DNA from: Knoxdaviesia capensis
Lineage: Eukaryota; Ascomycota; Sordariomycetes; Microascales; Gondwanamycetaceae
Length of the DNA: 64,000 bases
Direction: 5' to 3'
NCBI GenBank assembly: GCA_001510575.1
Contig: LNGK01000004.1
Coordinates: 989,895 to 1,053,894 of the forward strand
The position numbers were made by a program, and so were the translations under genes. Positions 21,320 through 30,423 of this stretch are shown here, in pieces. Within the stretch, counting starts at the first letter, position 1. Each line of letters begins with the position of its first letter. The notes beneath the pieces are model-generated. The model made no database searches. It was not told where the DNA came from and saw nothing but the letters and a program-made list of their open reading frames with translations.

Positions 21320-22461
21320 CTACGCGGTGATAAACTTCTTCACGCTGGGATACACGCCCTTGTAGGCCGCGCCATTGGGCGGCTCGAAGCTGAACATGTA
21401 GTCACCCCACCACGGGCCGGCACTCCAGAGCAAGAAGCCGGTCCACACGTCCGAGTTATCCAGCAGGTGCTGCAGCTCGCCAGACAGCGCATCGATGCAG
21501 ACCTTGTTCGACGCGCCGGCGGTCTCGCCCAGAATGCCGCGCTTGCGGTTCTGCCTCAGCCACTTGGTGGCCGAGGCGACGCGCTCGGCGCCAATGGTCG
21601 GGCTGACGCACACGGCGCTGGTGCCGGAGCAGTCCTTGTCGAGGTACTGGTGCATCTCGTAGATGATGCGCTGGCCGGTGGCGTCGGCCGGGTCCGCCAG
21701 GTCCTTGAGGGCGGCGCCGGAGCCGCTGTCGACCCAGTTCCAGGCGCCCGACCACCCGTTGCCCTCGACGAAGATGTACTGCGAGGTGGCGCCGGCGGCG
21801 CGGATGCCGTTGATGGCCGCCTGGTTCAGGCGGGCCACCAGCTGGTTCGACATGTCGTGGTACTCGTTGTTGGTGTCGAAGATCACGAGCTTGTTGGTCT
21901 TGAAGCGCGCGGCCACCGTCTTCCACCACGCCCCGAAGCCCGCCACGTCCTCGATGACAGCGCCGTAGTAGCGGCCGAAGTTGTGCGGGTTGAGCACCGC
22001 GTAGGCGCCGCTGCGAGGGGGGTCAGTACGGGCACTCTCAGAAGGTTGGTCTGTGGGTGGAATCACACTGGAGGGGCTGGGTCACATACAGGCTCGTCAC
22101 CTCCCTGACCGACTTCTCGAGGCCGGCGAAGTACGTCTCGTTGATGGCTCCGGTCATCTTATTCGGGATGGCACGCTCCATCATGAAGCCAATGCGGAAA
22201 GTGTTCATGCCATCGGCAAAGAGAGTCTAGGGAGGCCAAACATGCGTTAGTTCACCGGGACGTGTTCTGAAGAGGGGGGGTCGATGTGGTGCGTACGCTG
22301 ATGGCATTTCGGTCGGGCCAGATGTAGTCCCTCTGGAACTGGCCGGGCAGGTTCATGTTTCCGAACTCGCCGCCGGCCTCGTTGACGCCGGTGAACATGA
22401 ACTTGCCGGCCATGGCCGAGCCGGCCGCCGAGACCGCCATGAACAGATTGGACAATTTCAT
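21320..22461 (-). CDS. Secreted GH5 endo-beta-1,4-glucanase
   Basis: Glycoside hydrolase family 5 cellulase (subfamily 5-like, endoglucanase II type) acting outside the cell on beta-1,4-glucan. Three exons, 22297-22461, 22090-22226 and 21320-22010, give 330 residues. A signal peptide covers residues 1 to about 18. The catalytic domain starts at FMFTGVNEAGGEFG and includes GMNTFRIGFMMER and NPHNFGRYYG. The acid/base glutamate is E150 in TNNEYHD, the nucleophile is E263 in ILGETAGAS, and YEMHQYLD (218-225) is the expected substrate-site motif. There is no cellulose-binding module or linker, so it is a catalytic-domain-only form. It is the one clearly extracellular lifestyle enzyme in the block. 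The upstream region holds CCCCAG near 22,716, which fits the loose CreA consensus but is weak evidence. Confidence 0.93.
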
Positions 22462-23634
22462 TGTTTCGGGAAGGCCAAAGAATCCAGGATCCGTGGGTTT
22501 GTGTCGTTTTGCTTCTTGAGGGTAGAGTGAGTTGCAGTCGGAACACGGTCAGTCAGTCTCCCAGAAAAAAGAAAGAAAAAAGCAAAGACTCGATATCTCA
22601 ATTCTCTGGATGCATACCAGCTTTGGCATGGCGGCAAGACTCGTTTCTATATCCCTCTTGGTCTGCGCCCTCTGCACAACAGTCCATCACCATCCATCAC
22701 CATTCATCACCATCCCCCAGGTCCGCCATGGCCCGGAGCCGGTTGCTCCGTGGTCGAGATCGTCGACGGCGGGTGCGCGCCAGGTCCAGAACGGAACAGA
22801 TTCTTCCGGCACTGGGGAAATGCGCGCACAAAGGCACTCCGCTCTCGTCTACACCTGTGCCTTTCTTTTTAATCTATTTCGCCGTTCTGTGCCCTGTCTG
22901 TTCGAAAAATGCTGGCTGTTCGGGGAAAGGTCGCGATGAGGGGAAGAGCTGTTTAATATACGGCGCGAGCGAATCGAGCAATATCCCCGGATTTCCTCTC
23001 TCCACTGCCGATCAGGGACGTGGTAGCCGGAGATGCAGGAACACGCCTGTTTCGGTCGCTTCGTTTCCGGAGATTGGGGTAAAAAATGCGGAGAGGGGTG
23101 TGGGCTTCGGTAGCAGCTCGGTCGCCGGGAAGCGCGTGCCTTTGTGCCTCCCAGCTACGGCCGCCCTCGTGTGGTAAAGCGGGGCATTGTTTGGGGAAAG
23201 AATAATTAAACGAGCTCCCGTCCTCAATATCCGGGCTGTTCGTCAAAGATTCCATGTTCCCTGCGCATGCTTCTGGAAGGTTTCGAGGTTTGTGGTAGAT
23301 TGTACTCCGGCCAGCTGGCACCACTCTCTCGCCCGCAGCTCGCCACCCAAATCTCTAGCTACCGTAGACACTTCAATAGAATCGCCCATCAGAGTGAATC
23401 GATAACGTGTTGTCCTGTCGCTATCTGTATCAATCTCAATCCAGAGCCCATCTTAGGGTTATATGGATGTGTCTAGGGTCTAACCCTGTGTCTCCCGGAT
23501 AAACAGCGGGTATTCTCAGGTTGGTCGTCAAACGCAGAATCTCAGGCCATCGCGAAAAGCTTCAATTTTTCCCGGTCCAACGAAACCGAAAGGAGAGAAG
23601 TTCGGCCAACACAACCTCACCCACAGACACAAAA
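22462..23634. promoter_or_regulatory. Divergent promoter GH5 cellulase / MRPS19
   Basis: 1.17 kb with no gene. A CCATCA/CCATTCATCACC repeat lies at about 22,683-22,712. Close to MRPS19 are telobox-like TTAGGGTT (23,453-23,460) and CTAGGGTCTAACCCTG (23,473-23,488), where AGGGT and AACCCT lie as an inverted pair. Confidence 0.55.
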
Positions 23635-24201
23635 ATGCAGCCGACACGGTGTTTACTCAGTCGATCGGTGTGGAAGGGTAAGTCTCTGTCTGTTTTCTGC
23701 TGTTTTATAGGCGCTGCAGTGCTAACACTTCCGCTCTTTGTCTCCTCCCAGGTCCTCACCTCGTCCCGTAAGTGTTGCTCCTGTCCGAATAAAAGCTCGC
23801 GACCTCCGTCTCCGGCCCCAATCCCGAAAGCCATCCGGAGAACCCCCCACGCTCGGCCTCCCAACTGACGTTCCATTGCTCTCCCCGTGTCTAGACTCCC
23901 GATTGTGCGCCTGGCGCCCGGCCAAAAGGTCGTCCCGATCCGCACGCAGGCCCGGTCCGCGACCATCCTGCCCAACTTCGTCGGCCTCAAGTTCCAGGTG
24001 TACAACGGCAAAATATACAACGATGTGACGATCACCGAAGATATGGTCGGCCACAAGCTTGGCGAGTTCTCTCAGTAAGTCGCCTGCCTCGTTGATTTTG
24101 TGTTGGCGGATCCACACAGACGCGTCGGTACTAACAGCCTCGTTTCTTTTGCGTCCTGTTGTAGAACGCGCAAAGTGTTCGTCTGGGATAAGAAGAGGTG
24201 A
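23635..24201 (+). CDS. Mitochondrial small-subunit ribosomal protein uS19m
   Basis: Nuclear-encoded S19-family protein of the mitochondrial small ribosomal subunit. Four exons, 23635-23677, 23752-23767, 23895-24074 and 24165-24201, give 91 residues, the usual length. Joined exons give SRSVWKGPHLVPLPI, then TQARSATILPNFVGLKFQVYNGK and the S19 signature MVGHKLGEFSQTRK, ending DKKR. Exon 2 is only 16 nt and encodes GPHLV plus part of a proline codon; skipping it would destroy the frame. The spliced sequence is unambiguous at protein level, so the microexon is well supported. The N-terminus is short with basic residues and may itself act in import. Confidence 0.93.
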
Positions 24202-24827
24202 ACGAATTCTACGATACCGCTGGCTTTTGTTTTTTTGCCCTTGAAGGATGGAGAATCGTTGCTGCACCGGCAGTACTTTGTACCAACACACACACCCACA
24301 TGTATTTTATCACGCAGACACCTATATCAGAGGAGGTCCCGTTAGGGATTGTCGACGGCGGCATGCCTACACAGAAGCAGATGCCAACGAATACAAGATA
24401 TCGAGAAGAACATCTGAAGTTCTCCGTTCAAGAGCACATATTCTAGAACACGGTGACCAACGGCCATGCATGGAACAGCAGAAGTGATGAAAAGAACTCA
24501 GGAACTCGTATTGCCCAGACCCAACCAGTAACGCCAGTTGAAAGTGATCCCATCCACCAGTGCCCAAACGCCGAATTTGCAAAGGGTTTTCGAGGGGGAA
24601 TTGAAGTGAAGCAGACCCAAGAAGAAAAGACAGAAAAAGCATCAACCCCTCTCAAACATATGCCCCGTCGCCCCCGGACTCAGTGTCCAGGAACTGAATC
24701 CCCCATTACACCAAGCCACACACCCCCGCCCAAGCCCGCAACAAGTTGGGGGCAACAAGCACGCGAAACAAGCCAACAACAAAAAACAACGAGCAGAAAA
24801 CCAGGCTTGGAAAAGCCAGCTCCCCAC
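24202..24827. other. Convergent 3' flanks of MRPS19 and TAF10
   Basis: 626 bases, A-rich on the + strand. No gene is seen. Confidence 0.6.
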
Positions 24828-25554
24828 TCACCGGTAGAACTCGCTCCGCTTAACATTGACGCCGTACTCGCCGACGGCCATGCCCAGGTCCTCCATGGTG
24901 AGCACGGTCCGGTTCTGGCTGCCGCCCTGCCCACCGCCGCCGAATCCGGGCCGCTGGATGCCCAGCGGGCCGCCGCGGCCCTGCTCCTTGCCGCCGGGCG
25001 GGCCGGCCGGCTGGCCCGGCACGGGGAAGCCGGTGGCCGCGCCCAGGTTGGCCATGGGGTTGTTGGTGGTCGACGACGCGCGGATGCGGCTGTACTGGTA
25101 CGCGTCGGCCGCGATGTCGGCGATGAACTTCTGCGTCGCCAGCGCCAGCAGGCGCGCCAGCCGCGGGTCGGTCTGCGGCGGCGGCGGGAGCCCGGCTTTC
25201 GCCATGTAGTAGTGCGTCACGGCGTCGGGGATCTGCAGAGACACAGCGCACACGCGGAGGTGGGGGGGGGGCGCGCCAGAGGTTAGCTGGGTTACGTTAC
25301 TGGGTGTGTGTGGGATTCGGAGTGTCTCCCCCCCGGGGGGGGGGGGGGGGTGTGGGAGACACCGCCTTGAGCGCGCGGCCGGGAGTGTGGAGACAGGGTG
25401 GAGCACCAGGCACGCGGACGGGTGGGAAGCGTCATACAATAGGGGCGTAGTCATCCATCTTGTTCAGGAACTCGCGCAGCGACACGTCTTTGCGCGTAGT
25501 CACGCGTCCATCGCCCGCCGGCAGGCTCGGCCGGGCATCTTCCGCCGGTGGCTG

Positions 25555-25585
<31 letters not shown>

Positions 25586-25650
25586 TGGGCCGTCGAGCCC
25601 GAGCCCCCAGGCGCCGACGTCGGCTCGGAGGCGTCTTGCTGGCTAGCCAT
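24828..25650 (-). CDS. TAF10: Transcription factor TFIID/SAGA subunit TAF10
   Basis: Histone-fold TAF shared by TFIID and SAGA in the nucleus. Two exons, 25438-25650 and 24828-25232, separated by a 205-nt intron, give 205 residues. After a Ser/Gly/Gln-rich N-terminus with a run of 12 glutamines (about 22-33), the family core begins at SLREFLNKMDDYAPI, continues IPDAVTHYYMAKAGL after the splice, and runs through the histone fold (LALATQKFIADIAADAYQYS). A Gly/Pro-rich insert (about 135-180) precedes the conserved end LTMEDLGMAVGEYGVNVKRSEFYR. The stop TGA overlaps a donor-like GGTGAGT, but the family normally ends at FYR, so no further exon is assumed. Confidence 0.94.
25328..25350. repeat. C7G16 homopolymer block in TAF10 intron
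   Basis: Seven C directly followed by sixteen G on the + strand, within the only intron of TAF10. A second G10 run lies at 25,262-25,271 in the same intron. On the transcript these are C-runs. Confidence 0.9.
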
Positions 25651-26143
25651 AGTTGCGGGGTTTTGATTGAGGATCTCGTCAGGAGGAGGGATATCGCGAT
25701 GGACGAAAACAATCAGATTTGGGGATGTCTCGGTGGTATGCGAAGCAGGATACTGGATAACGGATCAGGAAATGGATGGTGATGAAATGGTGGTTGATTG
25801 CCCGATTCGGAGGATGTGTGTGCTATCAAGCGCAACAGAAAAAAAAAGCCAGCAGGGAGAGGAACTCTGCGGCAAAACGTCGCTTGTTAGCAAATCATCG
25901 CCGGGGTGGGCTTTTTATGTAAGCGCGCCCAGTTTCCTGGCGGCTCTTTTTCCTGCGTTTTTCCTGTCTCAGACTCGATCAAGTCCAGACAGATAAGAGT
26001 TGCCTTTCTCCAGTGTATACGCATGTAACGTGGTGTTGCGAATTCTCGAGTTCAGTCGAGTATTTTCACGGTCCTCTGCATGTAATACAACTGGGGATAT
26101 GTGCAACCAAAAGCAAAAAAATACAAAAAATAAAAAAAGCAAG
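25651..26143. promoter_or_regulatory. TAF10 upstream region and tRNA 3' flank
   Basis: 493 bases between the TAF10 ATG and the 3' end of the tRNA-Asp gene, both on the minus strand. No ORF is supported. A-rich runs near 26,107-26,138 belong to the tRNA terminator. Confidence 0.5.
26132..26138 (-). terminator. RNA polymerase III T-run after tRNA-Asp
   Basis: Seven A on the + strand (seven T on the transcript), six bases downstream of the tRNA 3' end, with further T-runs behind it. This is the expected Pol III terminator. Confidence 0.8.
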
Positions 26144-26215
26144 CTCCCCAACTGGGAATCGAACCCAGGTCACCTGCGTGACAAGCAGGTATGATCACCA
26201 CTACACTATTGAGGA
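26144..26215 (-). tRNA. tRNA-Asp (anticodon GTC), intronless
   Basis: The 72-base cloverleaf folds completely. The acceptor stem is TCCTCAA with TTGGGGA (one T-G pair) and the discriminator is G73. The A box reads TAGTGTAGTGG. The anticodon stem CCTGC/GCAGG encloses the loop TTGTCAC with GTC at 34-36. The B box is GGTTCGATTCC. CCA is not encoded, as expected for a eukaryote. Confidence 0.97.
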
Positions 26216-26744
26216 TTAGTGTTTGTTGGTATCGACTCGCCTGATTTGGTACTAAGAGGGCTCCAAATCCTTCCGAAGATGGGAAGAAGGATTCAATCCC
26301 ACCCCGGTGTCTCTCGTGAACTTCCTGGAAAATGGAAGCTGAATACCAGAAGAGTGTAGTTCTGCTCCGAGCTGTCATTAGAATTAAGAGTGGATTACAG
26401 AGTGGGAAGAACAAGAAGTTGTGTTCTGCATCAGCCTCGATCTATATGAACATGCTAGGAAATTTACAACTCTTCTTTAACATCACGCGTGAATCATCGA
26501 GCGTTAATCGCTGTATCTTGCATATAACTTGCAAAAGGACACCTTCATGGCATTCGCTAAAGAGATTCAGAATGTCGGTGATGGACGAATGAACACTAGG
26601 GTTAGGCGTTGGCTTTCAGCTTCTGAGTGTGAACAAATAGCCCCATTAGAATGACTTGGTCCATCCAACCCCTAAGTCATGACTACCACCACTCACCAGA
26701 TCCCGCGAATAACAAACAGCACACATTTCTGAAAAGATCAAAGC

Positions 26745-26764
26745 AAAAAAAAAAAAAAAAAAAA
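26745..26764. repeat. A20 homopolymer
   Basis: Uninterrupted run of twenty A on the + strand. Confidence 0.9.
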
Positions 26765-26772
26765 TCTTATTC

Positions 26773-26806
26773 GGCAGGCGATGATTCATTCGCCTGCCTG
26801 TTTTTT
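26773..26806 (+). other. Perfect stem-loop followed by T6
   Basis: GGCAGGCGA (26,773-26,781), an 8-base loop, TCGCCTGCC (26,790-26,798), then TG and six T. It has the shape of an intrinsic terminator but lies in a fungal intergenic region; its function is unknown. Confidence 0.7.
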
Positions 26807-28209
26807 CTCGGTTGGCTTCAATCCTATCCAGCCGATAATGACCACATTGCTTGCTTGATACTGCTTCCCTCCAAAAAAACCTAAAAAAAACTGAGAGACC
26901 ACGATGCGTCTCCCGACTATCCTCGCAGATACTTGCACTTCTCCCCCAGAGCCCGAATTGTTTACCCCAATTCCCAAATCAAGTTGGCCCGAAAAACAAT
27001 CAGCCAAGAAACAAAATCGAGTATACTCCCGCCATGGATCCAATTCCCAAAAAAGACATAAAAGACGGAGGGAAAACTAACGAGACAGAAAGGGAAAGCG
27101 AGGGAGACGGAGATCGGTGAATGAACCTTGCTCTTGATTTGCAGGGCCTGTTTTCAACTGAAAACACCCTAGAGCGGTCATTGGCGAAACAAAAACACCA
27201 AAAGCACAAAAAAGAGCACCCAAACTCAAGAATACTCCTGATATCCCTCCATCATAACACAAAACCAACGAAACAAGAACACAAAGAAAAAGGACCAAAT
27301 GCCTGGTTGATGGTGATACATGAAAACCATCCCTCCCCCCTCGCACGTCTCTCCCAGCTGGGAGGACATAAAACACAGAAAGAAGACCATGCGCCCGCCA
27401 AAAAAGTGACAAAATGCATGAATCCGAGAGAAAGCCAGGAAGGGTACGGGAGGGGTGAGGATTAATCCAGCATCGCCCTCGTAAAAAAAGGGGTTGTGTT
27501 TTTCAGTCTCGCCCTAAAAAGACGGACCAAAACGAACTCAACGAAGCAACGACTAAACCGGGTTGGTGAACGAGTGAGACAAGAGACAGAAACATGCCGA
27601 ACGTGGAGAAAGGAGAGACTCCAGTGACTATGATAGGCAGGGAGAAAGATGCCAGAGAGCAAGACGGACAAAGGGACCGCATAATCGTTAATCGGAAAAT
27701 TCCTAAGCCATTAATTCATTCGAAAAAGGATAGGAGGAAGAGAGATGTGGGGAGGTGCGTTATGAGAGAGAAAAGACGAGGGAAAGGCATAGGAAAGAGA
27801 TGGAAGGGTGGAGGTGGAGGGGAGATTGAGCGTCTGTAATTCTATTCTGACGTAGAAACTAAAAATAAAGATGTCGTCCTTCATGACACCCAAGGAAGAG
27901 CATCGTAATGCAGCCTTCAGCTAAGAGCATTGCAAGAGGAACACTCAGTTAAGAGTGTTCGCGGGGGGGGAGAGGAGAATCAGACGAAAGGAACGAACCG
28001 CAAGGAATACGGAAGAGAAAAAGAGGACGGTAAAAGAAGAGGGTGACGAAAAAGAGGAGGGGAAAAAAGAGGAGGATGAAAAGGATGAAGGGTAACACTA
28101 AGGAGGCTGCGTTCGCAGAAAGAAAGCAGAGCAGGTGAAACGGGATGTACGAATTCTCAGCAGGAAATGAATCATGGAGAGCCTTCGACCATCCATCCGT
28201 TCAGCAAAG

Positions 28210-30423
28210 CTACTGGGCAAACTGCTGCTGCTCCGGGTTGCGGTAACCACCACCGCCGCCGCCACGGGGTCCACCACGGGAGAAGTGGCGACCTCTCGGG
28301 CCGACGTTACCACCGCGGCCGCGGCCCCGACCGCGGTGGTTGCGGTAGCCGCCATCGACACTCCCCTGTCCGAACGTCTCCATGTTACGGCGCTGCTCTT
28401 CACCGCGCCACTCACGGCCACCTGCCTTCTGAGCACTGCCGTCGGCACGGTCCTTAGCCTCGCTCGAGATGTTGTCGAAGAAAGACTTCGACTTGTTGTA
28501 GGCCGGGACAACCGGCGGAGTGGCATCGGCCGACTCGGCAACAGGGGTGACAGCGGTAGTCGCGTTGTCGCTAGTTTCGCCAGCGGGGGAGCTGACCGCC
28601 ACCTCCTTACCGAGGTCGTCCTTGTTAAACTTGGCGTTGGACGACGCAAAGTCAAAATCGCTGGCGGGAATATCAATCCGGCCATGGCCCTGTGGCTGAC
28701 GCGAGCCATTACCACCGCGACCACTGCGACCGGTGCGAGGGTACGCACCACCGCGGATAGCATTGATACGCATCTCGCTCACCTTGCGAGTCAAATTGTC
28801 CAGAGAGTTGGAGGGACCGGTGGTTGCAGGAGCAGGAGCGGCATTTCCTGCCTCGAGCTTAGCCATGGCGGCGGCGACTGCAGCCTTGGCGGCCTGGGTA
28901 GCATCAAGGAGGCTAGAATTCACCGAAGCAACAGCCCCGTTGGACTGGCGCTCAGGAGCAGGCTTCTCCTTGACGGACTGGCTCACCCGTCCATTGTTCT
29001 TGGCCGGCATGCCATCAGTCGTCGAAAGCTGTTGACCGTTCGTAACTTGCTTGGTGATAGCCGGCGGCTCGTCGGAGACAGGCTTGGGGCCGACCGTCTT
29101 TGGACCGTCAGGAGCACCGGTGATGGCGAGAGGGCCGGCGGGACCAGCCTGCTTCTCAGACGGGCCTCGAACGGGCTCTGGCTTCATTTCGTTGCTCGGG
29201 GGGCCAGAGATGGGGCCGGGGCGCGGTTGCATGCCGCCTGGAGGGGGCTGCATGTTGGGGGGGAATTGCTGGTAGTTATTCCAAGGTGCAGGGCCGGGAC
29301 CTGGACCCATGGGCATGCCCGGGCCAGGCATCCAACCTACGCCGGGATACGGCATCGCGCCATAAACGGGCTGTATGGGGGCCGGTCCGGCTCCACGGCC
29401 CCATGGGCCCGGAGGAGGGTAGAAATTGTTGTTGAATCCTCCGCCATACATGTTGCCGCCCATCTGAGGGGCAAGCGGTTGTCCCTGTTGTCCCTGTTGC
29501 TGTTGGACAGGTTGCTGCTGCTGCTGGCGCTGAGGGCCAGGAGGGCCGGACGGGCGGGGACGGGCCTATTTCCATTGGAGGTTAGCTATTGCACCATGAC
29601 AACGACAAGAGGCGAAGTGAAGAAGAGCTTCAAGAAACCTCCCCCTCCAAAAAGAAAAAAAGGAAAAAAAAAAGCTCATGGCCACAGATCGAGATCAGAA
29701 GGAAGGCAACGGAAAGTTCAACATGATATTGTTTGCGCAATTCAGATTGACAATAAGTTTTACATCCGCAATAATTCATCAGGGAAGTGATCTGGGCGTG
29801 AGAGATGAGCATGACTTAGCCTCCCCGGCTGAAGCGGGGAAGCAGTCAAGTTGAGGGGGGGGGGTTAAACAAAAGTAGTGAATAGGAATAACATACCCCG
29901 AGGATGGCCGGGTCATCGGGGACCGCGGCCGGGCGAGACTCCCGCACAACAGGCTGCTCAATGCGGAGATCCTTCACATCGGAACCGCGGAAGACGATGT
30001 ATTCGTAAACTTGATCGGAGGGGGCAATTTCATCTTCGGGCTTTCCACGACGGCCTTCGGTACCGAACGATCGCACATTTTCGAGGGAGACGGTAGAATC
30101 ATCAGTGTTGATCTGATGAACAGTTCCGACGTATCTAATTAGGGAGCAAGAACAAGAAAAAAATGTAAGTAAATGAGTCATGATGAAAGCAATAGCGACA
30201 TCAAGAAGCAGACAGCTGGAGAGATGATAGCCGCCCAAGGAATTCGAGTCATGTCATCGAACCATAGGAGGGAGGGATGGGAGCTTACCGGATGTCACTC
30301 TTGGAAATGAGTGAAATCGTTGATCTGCATCAAGATGGCATCTGTTAGTGTCCCGATTCATCGATAGAAAGAATAAATAAGAAAAGAAGCAACTAAGATA
30401 CCGTACCCTAGATATTCAGACAT
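28210..30423 (-). CDS. SCD6: LSM14/SCD6-family mRNA decay and translation repressor
   Basis: P-body protein of the Scd6/Sum2/RAP55/LSM14 family; known members bind eIF4G and the Dhh1/Dcp2 machinery in cytoplasmic mRNP granules. Four exons are inferred: 30407-30423 (17 nt), 30289-30324 (36 nt), 29897-30134 and 28210-29565, giving 548 residues. The LSm domain starts MSEYLGSTISLISKSDIRYVGTVHQI, which appears only after joining exons 1-3. A Gln/Pro/Gly-rich region covers 98-260. The FDF motif is at 400-412 (SDFDFASSNAKFNK), the FFD box at 453-466 (YNKSKSFFDNISSE), the TFG box at about 489-497 (RRNMETFGQ), and RGG repeats run about 507-537. This is the complete family order. It is divergent from HOS4. 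Confidence 0.95.

Larger units (their letters stand above)
26216..28209. other. Intergenic region between tRNA-Asp and SCD6
   Basis: 2.0 kb without a supported gene. It holds the tRNA upstream flank, a telobox-like CTAGGGTTAGG near 26,596-26,606, an A20 run at 26,745-26,764 followed by a 9-bp perfect hairpin and T6 (26,773-26,806), a second perfect 8-bp hairpin at 27,939-27,960, and a long A/G-rich stretch (27.9-28.1 kb) that is probably SCD6 3' flank. Confidence 0.5.

Noticed and set aside
24781..24840. Extra 3' exon of TAF10 from the donor-like GGTGAGT
   Set aside because: The in-frame TGA follows FYR, the normal C-terminus of the family, so no further exon is needed.
28174..29790. 538-codon + strand frame over SCD6
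   Set aside because: Antisense shadow of SCD6 exon 4, which has all family motifs on the other strand.
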